NCBI GenBank assembly: GCA_964019165.1
Contig: OZ025270.1
Span: 6,798,644 to 6,862,643 of the forward strand
Direction: 5' to 3'
DNA: 64,000 nucleotides
DNA from: Mastigias papua
Taxonomy: Eukaryota > Cnidaria > Scyphozoa > Rhizostomeae > Mastigiidae
Shown: piece by piece, positions 46,601 to 55,695 of the stretch
How positions within the stretch are numbered: position 1 is the stretch's first letter
Layout: each line of letters begins with the position of its first letter
Notes under the pieces: model-generated
The model's database searches: none
Told to the model about the DNA's origin: nothing
Seen by the model: the letters and a program-made list of their open reading frames with translations, nothing else
Translations under genes and position numbers: made by a program

Positions 46601-48149
46601 GTAATACATATATATATTATATTTTCAGTCGGAACATAAGCTGTAAAAGCCGTCGGAACATTGGCAAATATTAATACGCTAAATGAACTGAATGTAGGTT
46701 GGGTGCAGAGACTGAAATACTGTAAGGATCAGTATATCCAAGCGTGTTCCAACCGACATTGCGAAATGAATTTGAAATAATATAGAGGGGGCTGATACAA
46801 TTGTTCTCTGTGACAAAACTATCACTGCAGAAAAGTATGCATCTCTGTCATAGGAAAGCAATTGTTCCAACATAGAGTTGATACTGGGGAATTCGGTCAG
46901 CTTTTCAGCGTATAACTGGATAATGCACTGCCCCATCAGGCCGTGTGGTTTGAAATTATATCTTGCTCTTCAAAGTTTGTGTTCCTGTTCTGTCTTGGGA
47001 AACACAAAAACTAATTTGACAGTAGGTGAAAATTGCAAGTGTATCGAAAAAAAAGTAATTGAAGTGTACATTAGGTCTTCTGATAAGAAGAACTCTGAAA
47101 ATCGAGCCTCTGCTGAATAGGGCTTTTACCAGGGAGATTCTAATTGCTTACTACTTTGTGAATACTATTACAAAGTAGATCATCATCCAATCACACTGTA
47201 CTTCTGTATAAGAGGCATGCATAAAGATCTGCGACTGACCAAGAATCAAGTAAAGATCTTAAAGATATATCTTTAGTTTTCATATCTATTGCACCTCCCA
47301 ACTTATGCCTGCCTTCTCAGGACTCAATCTTCTCGCAGCATGAAGCAAATTCATAATTTAGATTTGCCTTCAAGTTTTCGCACAGCGGATTCATAATTTA
47401 TGCCGCAGAGAGACGTATGCACCGCGATTGATGGGTAAGGAGCACGAAACTCTTGTGGAAAAGAACACAGAAATATTAAGTGATATCAGTCTGTTTCGTG
47501 AAGAGCGAGGTTTACTAGTCAGGAAACTATTAACAAAGTCTCCTGAAGGGACATTCATTTAGTAGGATCTCACAAAATTGGCAGTATATAGTGAATTAAG
47601 ACAGAGATTAAGCAGGGTATCTTGACTCTTTTCGTTGAAAGTTAAAATTTGATAATAAACTTTCATGGCATTCAAAAATTAATTGACCACTTACAAACCA
47701 TGAGTGCACGGGTTAATGTGTGAATTGCTAGTACTGCAACAGTTTAGAATTTGTATCATATATATGCATAACATTGTGTTACGTTTAATGTTGATAGGGC
47801 GAGCGGCCTGGCGGAAAACAACTGCCTGAAAAAATACTTGCATCTGTTTACAGTGATGGATGGCATCATCAGGGTTGTCACTAGAACAGTTTTCCGCGAA
47901 ATAGGAAAAGCTGTTCCAGATGTGCGGATGTTTGTCCTTCAAAAGGGTGTGAGATTGTTATGTTCGGTTAGTACTTTCATGACATACCACAAAAGTATCC
48001 AACTACTGCCCTTGCTTAGTTTTCATTGACGTCAAAGCTCTGCATATATATCATTACGTAATTTTCGTCACCAATGCACAGAATAATATATTTGCATATG
48101 GAAAGCTAGACTATCGATGCATAATCGTATAGTCAAGACCTGTTTATTG
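46601..48149. other. no supported gene
   Basis: Frames of 63-85 codons occur but show no motif. The minus-strand frame 47,942-47,691 (HPHIWNSFSYFAENC ...) faintly recalls a helper domain of some transposase genes, but is too weak to call. Confidence 0.4.
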
Positions 48150-49486
48150 AACAAATGAAAACATAAGGAAGTACGATTTCGAACAGAATAAGAAATGTGA
48201 GCACCAAATAGTAGAATGAAAAATTTTTATAATATTCTTCGTTTGTTTGCCTTGTCATAGCCAGCTCCTCTACTACGGTCAATATCGACTATAGAAGAAT
48301 ATGCCTAGAACACTTATAAAGAGTCCTTTGAAACTTCTGTCATAACAGATCATTTAGACCAGTGGTTCTGAATTTGGGTTCAACCAAAAACAAGGGTTCG
48401 ATAGTATGTGTTCAGTGCAAGTTTAAATACACATTAATCTAATCAATAAGGCACTAATACACATGATCTGAAATTGAAACAAATCATGCTTTATTGTTTC
48501 AATTAAGAAAGATTTAATAATTGCCCATAAAGAGATCTGGGATCAAGTACTTCCAAAAAGGCTAATAGCCACTGTTCTAGATCATAAGAAAAAGTGGATT
48601 GAATTTTGAAGCGCTAAGAAACATATGTTGATGATACCAACTAGAATGTACTATATTCACAATCCTGAAGTTCATGCAAGAGAAGGAAATAAGACAATTC
48701 TTTTGCCTAATTTACCAAATTTTTAACTTGATACATCTGATACTATGAAGTTGTTTCTACTATTCATTAAGCAAGACAGAGTAAAGGTGTTTCATATAAG
48801 ATTTTCGAAAGTGGGTTGGTATGCTTTCTTACTTACAAACTGTTTCTTTATGAGGACCAGTGAATTTATTTGAGTTTATGACCAAGCGTTGTAATACGGT
48901 TCTCAGCAAATACAAATATGCAATACTATTAGCATTAATTATGAACGTTTTGATATTAATAGCACTTAATCTTATGAAATAGGATACTTTTCTATAGTTA
49001 GGGAACTATTCCAAAATATGAATTGCCAATTAATTGCTGCGAGCTTCTTAGAAATGATCGCTACCTGTCATAGGGTTCACTTATACATGAAAGAACTTGC
49101 AGCGATAACGAGGTGCATCGTGCAATTTGAATACATACTAATGACGAAAAATACGACAGAGAGCACAAATGAGAAAGCCGCGAAGAGTGGGAACCTACTT
49201 TCATAAATTTGAGGTATAGACTATCGTTAGAATATTTTCTGCAAGCCTCCCCCTGAAAACTTACCAGAGCAATTCTCAATGGTCATTCATTTGCGTTTTG
49301 CATAAAGCACGTCGGCTTGAAAAATAATGTAAATGAAGTATGTCTATCTGCATAAATAATCGAAAATAACTGAAATGTCAAATGAGTCACAGCGAATCGT
49401 GTGCAAACCCCTTTCTGAAAAAGAGCGCTTTGCAATTATTATTGGTCTCTTACAAGACAGTAAGCAATTGCACCTGCTTCCATCTC
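48150..49486. repeat. 5' flank of receptor copy 3 (duplicated)
   Basis: Collinear with 34,870-36,262: ATGAAAACATAAGGAAGT / ACAAATGAAAAAATAAAGAAGTGCGATTTCGAACAGA (48,155; 34,905), AAGTACTTCCAAAAAGGCT (48,549), ACTTGCAGCGATAACGAG, TTGCAATTATTATTGGTCTC (49,430). Small frames (49,018-49,206; 49,382-49,579) are not kept in the other copies. Confidence 0.75.
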
Positions 49487-49494
49487 TATAAAAT
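49487..49494 (+). promoter_or_regulatory. TATA box of receptor copy 3
   Basis: TATAAAAT 53 bases before the ATG, the same spacing as in copy 2; lost in pseudogene copy 1. Confidence 0.6.
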
Positions 49495-49539
49495 CCTCAT
49501 TTCAGCTCAATGTGAACCAAATACTGAGCATTTAGAGCA

Positions 49540-50532
49540 ATGGCTAACACTACCTACGCAACCATGCATGAAACATTGAACAAGATGGCTAGCAGTAACA
49601 GTACTGGCAGTCACGATTGCTTAATCGAAAAGACTGGGGCATATAGGATAATCTTGATGTTTTTTATGCTGCCGTTACATATCATTCTTATTAAGATCAT
49701 TGCAAAGGATTTTCAGTTTAGTCTTCCTCGGCATTCAATATTGTTCTCCCTCTCTTTGGCAGATGCTACTCTGGTATGCGGATTGTGCCTTTCAGGATTG
49801 GTCGATACAGTTACAACATTGAAAGTACATTCAACTGGCTGCGTGATTTATCGTGCTGTTTCAATTTTTATAGATTCCTTAACAACAGTCGTTTGCAGTT
49901 TGTCCATCACTGCATTGTCCGTGGAAAGATACATTGCATGCATCCATAGTTTCTATCTTCATGACATTTTCACAGAGTCAAGACTACGCTATGGTTCAAT
50001 TTTGGGATGGATTACAGGACTGTTATTGGGGATTATAGCCACCATCACTTGTCGCTATGATGACATAATGCTCGTTCCAAATCCAAGTCCATTTCATTAC
50101 ATACTTGTAGTGTTTGTTATTCCATCATCAACTGTTATGTTTATCATACAAGTTCGGCTGTATCTGTTCAGCAGAGAAAAAATTAACCAAGTTATTCCAG
50201 CTGGAGCATTTGGGGTTGAACTAGAGCTTGCTCACTACCGAAAGAAGCAATTCAAAGTTGCATTTATGGCTGGTATTGTCGCATTAGCTTTCTACGTATG
50301 TGTCATTCCGCTTACCGTTGTATTGCTTTATGAGCTACTTAGTGGTCGCTACATATCATCCCCGACCAGGCCTATCTGCATTGCCTTGTCATTCTGGAAC
50401 AGTTTTGCAGATCCACTTATCTATGGGTTTGGTATGGCTGACACAAGAAAAATGATACTTCGAGACTTAAAGAGAATGAAACAATATCCGTACAATATAC
50501 TACCTGAGAATGGCTGTCTATATGCCAATTAG
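49540..50532 (+). CDS. class A (rhodopsin-family) G protein-coupled receptor, copy 3, with Asp at 3.32
   Basis: An intact 330-residue single-exon paralogue of copy 2, about 94% identical (21 differences by eye). It has the same family marks: D75, C101/C171, ERY 129-131, W157, P195, CVIP 254-257, DPLIY 291-295. Differences cluster in TM1 (FF.L for IV.L), TM2-loop 1 (CLSGLVDTVTTLKVH; sequon N97 lost), TM3 (D112, T116, S120) and the C-tail (ends GCLYAN). D112 lies 18 residues before the ERY arginine, i.e. position 3.32, which binds the amine in aminergic receptors. However, Cys101 is four residues further from the arginine than in the textbook spacing. Aromatic 7.43 is Phe. Start as in copy 2. 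A compound microsatellite and a Penelope palindrome follow within 110 bases of the stop and replace the 3' flank found behind copies 1 and 2. Ligand unknown. Confidence 0.9.
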   Translation: MANTTYATMHETLNKMASSNSTGSHDCLIEKTGAYRIILMFFMLPLHIILIKIIAKDFQFSLPRHSILFSLSLADATLVCGLCLSGLVDTVTTLKVHSTGCVIYRAVSIFIDSLTTVVCSLSITALSVERYIACIHSFYLHDIFTESRLRYGSILGWITGLLLGIIATITCRYDDIMLVPNPSPFHYILVVFVIPSSTVMFIIQVRLYLFSREKINQVIPAGAFGVELELAHYRKKQFKVAFMAGIVALAFYVCVIPLTVVLLYELLSGRYISSPTRPICIALSFWNSFADPLIYGFGMADTRKMILRDLKRMKQYPYNILPENGCLYAN

Positions 50533-50637
50533 GTAAATATCTTCAAATCTTTATAACATATAAAATAATACAATTTTAGTTTCCCTTAAAGTAGGAACAG
50601 TACAAATGGCTGTCAGGTATGCTAAATAAACACATAA

Positions 50638-50925
<288 letters not shown>

Positions 50926-50944
50926 CCAAAGTTTCTCAGCAGTA

Positions 50945-52292
50945 ATATATTAGAAATACACTTTAGGAAAACGACAATTGCTTTCAATTTGTAAAACATG
51001 TTTCGATTGCTTCGACAACCATCTTCAGTTACAGAATAAGCATATTACATGGTGCAAACGATATAAAGGCAAGTGATTACTCCCTAGGGGTCTTACAACA
51101 AAAACTATTCCATTGAGATAGAGTGCGTCGGTGCTTAAAATGAGGGTTATAATATATCCTATGATAATACCAATGGGTGCCAAGTGCTTAGAATGCGGGC
51201 TGTAGTATGATAACAAAGGGAAATACCTGGGGATATGGGACAATTAGAGTAGGAGCAAATGAATAGGCAGCAGATATATGAAAAAAAGAGACAAACAAAC
51301 AAACAAACTAGATGCTTAATGTTAAGGTGCTATGTGTTAGTTGGGAATTAAGATCAGGTTTGAGCCAGCTAATGTGTAGAGCTTCCTTAATTTTGAGTTG
51401 ATAACTGCTTGTGGCAGTATCTAGGATGGTAAAAGAGTCTTCGCTTATAAGTTTTTTACGACAACTGGAAGATGAGAGGAGGTGTTTGTAAATATGCGAG
51501 CTTTTATCCCGTGATATATGCTCACGAACACGAGTAGAGAAATGTCGGCATGTCTCGCCAACGTATACGGAATTACATCCCGTACAACAGAATTTGTAAA
51601 CTACACGTGAGCGCAGTGATTTAGGGATGGGATCTTTGCTAGAAAACATGTTGCTGAGTTTATAGGATGAGAAAACCAATCGTATATCTAAATTAGAACA
51701 ATAAGCTTTGAGTATAGATCTGACTTTTCTTTGGGCAAATGAGGAGATGTTTAAGTAGGGCAATTTGAAATTTAAGGTAGCAGTAGCTACAGATTCAGTG
51801 GACGATCCGGTATTAGATTTGACAAAAGGGGTTGAGGCTAGAGAAGTGTTGTTCAGATATTGTTTAATGACTCGATCAATAATTTTGGATGGGAACATAT
51901 TTCTCTTAAGAGTAATAATGAGATTTTCGATGTCCTTATGAAATCCTTGCCATGTATTATTAATTTTATATGTTCTATCTACTAGAGTTTTAACCAACCC
52001 AACCTTATAGGAGTGCGAGGAGAAACTGAAAAAGTTAGTGAGAAGTCCAGTATAAGTGGTTTTGTGATAGACACATGTTGTAGGAGAAGATGCAGTATTG
52101 TCAACCAGAACATCCAAGAAAGCTAGTCTGTTGCTAGCTTCCTTTTCCATGGAAAATGTTATATTAGGGTGTTGTTTATTGAGGAAATTAAAGAATGACA
52201 GAGCATCATGTTCAGAATTGAAGAGGCAAAAAGTATCGTCAACATATCTGCGATAGAAGAGAACCTTAGAGTTATCAAAGTTTTCAAGCCAA
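50945..52292 (-). mobile_element. Penelope-like element, left (inverted) arm, 5'-truncated
   Basis: Minus-strand frame 52,399-51,308. Within the arm: WLENFDNSKVLF, the RT catalytic motif YRRYVDDTFCLF, then a long linker (KTTYTGLLTNFFSFSSHSYK, WQGFHKDIENLI, FAQRKVRSILKAYCS), and a C-terminal GIY-YIG nuclease with its CxxC-type approach: YKFCCTGCNSVYVGETCRH, STRVREHISRDKSSH. This RT plus GIY-YIG order is diagnostic for Penelope-like retroelements. RT motifs before YVDD are missing, so the copy is dead. Downstream of the ORF is 360 bp of non-coding tail ending at 50,945. The frame is uninterrupted in this arm (T5 run where the other arm has T4). The first ~35 residues of the frame come from the opposite arm and are not PLE protein. 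Confidence 0.9.
50998..51028 (-). ncRNA. hammerhead-ribozyme-like motif in the PLE tail (left arm)
   Basis: Exact reverse complement of the motif at 53,578-53,608; same boxes and stem. Confidence 0.45.
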
Positions 52293-52314
52293 GATTTGGT
52301 CATCACGAAAAGAT
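52293..52314. other. 22-base centre of the Penelope palindrome
   Basis: GATTTGGTCATCACGAAAAGAT separates CAAGCCAA and TTGGCTTG. Its plus-strand reading belongs to the PLE polymerase (GHHEK), so no extra sequence was added at the junction. Confidence 0.85.
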
Positions 52315-53661
52315 TTGGCTTGAAAACTTTGATAACTCTAAGGTTCTCTTCTATCGCAGATATGTTGACGATACTTTTTGCCTCTTCAATTCTGAACATG
52401 ATGCTCTGTCATTCTTTAATTTCCTCAATAAACAACACCCTAATATAACATTTTCCATGGAAAAGGAAGCTAGCAACAGACTAGCTTTCTTGGATGTTCT
52501 GGTTGACAATACTGCATCTTCTCCTACAACATGTGTCTATCACAAAACCACTTATACTGGACTTCTCACTAACTTTTCAGTTTCTCCTCGCACTCCTATA
52601 AGGTTGGGTTGGTTAAAACTCTAGTAGATAGAACATATAAAATTAATAATACATGGCAAGGATTTCATAAGGACATCGAAAATCTCATTATTACTCTTAA
52701 GAGAAATATGTTCCCATCCAAAATTATTGATCGAGTCATTAAACAATATCTGAACAACACTTCTCTAGCCTCAACCCCTTTTGTCAAATCTAATACCGGA
52801 TCGTCCACTGAATCTGTAGCTACTGCTACCTTAAATTTCAAATTGCCCTACTTAAACATCTCCTCATTTGCCCAAAGAAAAGTCAGATCTATACTCAAAG
52901 CTTATTGTTCTAATTTAGATATACGATTGGTTTTCTCATCCTATAAACTCAGCAACATGTTTTCTAGCAAAGATCCCATCCCTAAATCACTGCGCTCACG
53001 TGTAGTTTACAAATTCTGTTGTACGGGATGTAATTCCGTATACGTTGGCGAGACATGCCGACATTTCTCTACTCGTGTTCGTGAGCATATATCACGGGAT
53101 AAAAGCTCGCATATTTACAAACACCTCCTCTCATCTTCCAGTTGTCGTAAAAAACTTATAAGCGAAGACTCTTTTACCATCCTAGATACTGCCACAAGCA
53201 GTTATCAACTCAAAATTAAGGAAGCTCTACACATTAGCTGGCTCAAACCTGATCTTAATTCCCAACTAACACATAGCACCTTAACATTAAGCATCTAGTT
53301 TGTTTGTTTGTTTGTCTCTTTTTTTCATATATCTGCTGCCTATTCATTTGCTCCTACTCTAATTGTCCCATATCCCCAGGTATTTCCCTTTGTTATCATA
53401 CTACAGCCCGCATTCTAAGCACTTGGCACCCATTGGTATTATCATAGGATATATTATAACCCTCATTTTAAGCACCGACGCACTCTATCTCAATGGAATA
53501 GTTTTTGTTGTAAGACCCCTAGGGAGTAATCACTTGCCTTTATATCGTTTGCACCATGTAATATGCTTATTCTGTAACTGAAGATGGTTGTCGAAGCAAT
53601 CGAAACATGTTTTACAAATTGAAAGCAATTGTCGTTTTCCTAAAGTGTATTTCTAATATAT
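52315..53661 (+). mobile_element. Penelope-like element, right arm, frameshifted twin of the left arm
   Basis: Reverse complement of 50,945-52,292. The only difference noticed is one T lost from a T run near 52,576, which breaks the ORF into 52,208-52,624 and 52,609-53,298. The coding reading continues a little to the left of the arm, through FGHHEKIWLENF (from about 52,295), matching the authentic PLE block (L)FMGHHEK.WL. So the right arm seems to be the original 5'-truncated copy and the left one the inverted duplicate. Motifs: YVDDTF, VREH and the YVGET nuclease signature. The tail carries a hammerhead-like motif at 53,578-53,608. Confidence 0.9.
53578..53608 (+). ncRNA. hammerhead-ribozyme-like motif in the PLE tail (right arm)
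   Basis: CTGAAGA fits the CUGANGA core box. GGTTG ... CAATC can pair as stem II around TCGAAG, and GAAAC follows as the second core box. One extra U sits between the core and stem II, so it may be a degenerate or inactive form. Penelope-like elements are known to carry hammerhead ribozymes in their terminal repeats. Mirror copy at about 50,998-51,028 (-). Confidence 0.45.
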
Positions 53662-53735
53662 ATATATATATATAAATATATATATATATATTTATATATA
53701 TATATGTATATATATATATATTTATATGTATATAA
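53655..53735. repeat. (TA)n microsatellite at right edge of the palindrome
   Basis: TA repeats broken by AAA/TTT/TG interruptions. Both outer edges of the palindrome therefore lie in or next to TA repeats. Confidence 0.9.
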
Positions 53736-54148
53736 ACGTCAGAAAGCTACAACCAACCAAGTAATTTATAAGTTGATGATTTTTGTATAATTAACAAGAC
53801 GTATAATTCATACCATCTACTCATATACGAGAGCCTCCACAAACAAAGGGATAGATCCACTCTTAATTCCCAACAGTCCTCATTTTCATGGTACTGTTCT
53901 AGCCTCGCTCCTTTTCACTTATTGCTTTTCATTGCCTGTGTTTGTTTATCTACTGTCATCTCAATGCATTTTCCTACAGTGCTTTCTCATGCGCTCTGAT
54001 TCTTCATTAGTGCTCCCTTTGAAGTTAATCTACATCAGGTGACCCTTGATCCAAATTATTTTTCTAACTCTATATATGCCTTTTGAACACACCCGTAACC
54101 AACTGAGGATGAATTTAGTATGAGTCGAAACGTCTGAATGGAGTAGTC
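53736..54148. other. spacer with a second hammerhead-like/PLE-tail motif
   Basis: CTGAGGATGAATTTAGTATG (from 54,104) then AGTCGAAACGTC keeps the CUGANGA and GAAAC boxes, with a weaker stem than the motif at 53.6 kb. It is probably the tail of a different, older Penelope-type insertion. No gene otherwise. Confidence 0.4.
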
Positions 54149-54151
54149 TTA

Positions 54152-54883
54152 AGCCTGAAATACACTGTCCGATTTATTGGATTGCAAAGAATTGGATGGT
54201 GTAGACGCAAAAATTTGATGATATTTGGCTCTTCCAACAAATTGGAACGTCGATTAAAAAAGTTGGACGTGTTCAACTTTTCATCCAACTTTTTCCATTG
54301 TTCCTCCTAATCCCTATTGTTCTTCTTGGCGCTAAGAGGACATTTCCCAAATATTTTCACGTCTTCATCTTTCGTGCACACGCTTTCGAAGTGAACGCGA
54401 AATGAATATTGCAGGTCTGCACTGTTGGCAGTAGCTAGAAATTGAATGAATGCAGCCAGCCTCATTCGCGCGGGAGTTGCATCGCGACGTAAAGTGTCTT
54501 GTTTTTGAATCTCTAATTTAACGAGACTTAGATGCTCCTAGAAATTTTAGAGTGACATTCTTAAAAACTGTTTGAATTCCTCGTCAGTCTCCAGCCGAAA
54601 TTCCTGTAAAGGAGTGTTACCTACACCGAGGTCATTATGTCGGGTTAGCCATAGCTCCCAAACTGATCTTAGCCTTTTCTGGCGCTTTCTTTTTCGCTTT
54701 TTGCTAGAGATGGCAACTATGATTGCTTCAGCGAAACACTCGTCCTCAGAATCCATGATGAAATGAATAATTTGTACAGATATCGTTCCAATTTATTGGA
54801 TGAGTGTAAACAGGCGTTTTCATCCAATAAATTGGATGATCCATCTAATCGAATCCAATAAATTGGACAGTGTATTTCAGGCT
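54152..54883 (-). mobile_element. PIF/Harbinger element, 732 bp, internally deleted, TTA duplication
   Basis: Ends AGCCTGAAATACACTGTCC and its inverse GGACAGTGTATTTCAGGCT, continuing with (G/A)ATTTATTGGATT. TTA lies on both sides (54,149-54,151 and 54,884-54,886). The minus-strand frame 54,756-54,547 reads MDSEDECFAEAIIVAISSKK, then RRLRSVWELWLTRHNDLG-like residues and QEFRLETDEEFKQFLRMS. This is the conserved N-terminus of animal Harbinger transposases (basic block, WVRPWL..R...G ... LRLED...F.NFLRM). The DDE part is gone. Subterminal AATTTATTGGAT words repeat several times and may be transposase binding sites. Confidence 0.88.
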
Positions 54884-54929
54884 TTAAGTGCATTTGCCAA
54901 TTTGCAACAACTGCACTATGTCGAGCTCC

Positions 54930-55552
54930 TGTTGGGAATGCACTCTAACCAGAGAATACTAGAACATTCGTGTAATTTTTTAACATTCCAAAACAAACGT
55001 AAGGCCTATTCTAAATGACGCAATGTGATATTTATATCTGTGATTGACCATAGCTAGAAACTTCTAGACTAGAACTCGGACGATAATTTCGGATCAAAGG
55101 GCAAGCAAGGTCGTTCTTTCATTTGATTGTCTTGGAATCAGTTTACATAAAGCCTCAAAACCCAGTCTTGTGTAAACAAAAAGAGTTCATTTTCTCACTT
55201 GGACTCTTCAAGTAAACAATGGTGAGTAGGTGCCAAGTGACCAATTATACGGGTATCTGGACACATTATTCATCATATCATGTGTATCCGCATCTAGCTA
55301 TATATTTCGGTCCACCTTCCCGTCGCTATCCGACGTTTCTTACTCTGACGAGTGTGGGACAAAAAGAGCTTTTCAGTATGTCTAAAACATGGTGCCGTTT
55401 TCGTGCTGTAGTAAAATATATAAAGTATATAAGTGATCTTAACTTCATTCAACTCATTGCGGTTAATTGTAAATTGTTGACTGTGAACCATTAATTGTTA
55501 ACTTATCAATTGATTACAATAAAGGAGCAGACTTTTTTGGATACCTTCAACA
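54930..55552 (+). repeat. 5' LTR of Ty1/copia element, split by a 340-bp insertion
   Basis: TGTTGGG...TTCAACA. Aligns with the 3' LTR (58,717-58,967) through ACTAGAACATTCGT, TTTATATCTGTG.TTGA, AACTTCTAGACTA, then (after the insertion 55,071-55,411) TAAGTGATCTT, TTGTTGACTGTGAAC and ATACCTTCAACA. Length without the insertion is about 280 bp against 251 in the 3' LTR. Confidence 0.85.
55071..55411 (+). repeat. insertion in the copia 5' LTR carrying exon-like repeat copy 2
   Basis: Absent from the 3' LTR. From 55,219 a plus-strand frame reads WTHYSSYHVYPHLAIYFGPP and RRYPTFLTLTSVGQKELFSM, homologous in frame to minus-strand repeats at 35.0 and 45.8 kb. It is therefore a mobile or transduced segment younger than the copia insertion. 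Ends and mechanism not resolved. Confidence 0.6.
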
Positions 55553-55570
55553 GGTTATGGGCCCAGCAGC
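55553..55570 (+). promoter_or_regulatory. copia primer-binding site
   Basis: GGTTATGGGCCCAGCAGC starts directly after the LTR CA. It resembles the copia-type site complementary to an internal part of initiator Met tRNA. Confidence 0.7.
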
Positions 55571-55695
55571 GGAAGTGCGATATTGCCTCGTTTTGAATGA
55601 CTATTGGAAGTTCGAGCTGTTGTGAAAACTGAGTCAGTGTACATACACTGTATAATACAGCGAAGATATACTTCGTATACTTTTGTAAAGCAACA

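Noticed and set aside
47691..47942. 83-codon frame with HPHIWNSFSYF, possibly from a transposase-associated domain
   Set aside because: The resemblance is weak and no second motif was found.
52293..52399. First ~35 residues (MFRIEEAKSIVNIS...) of both Penelope frames
   Set aside because: They are antisense readings of the opposite palindrome arm, not Penelope protein; the real coding part begins near the centre.
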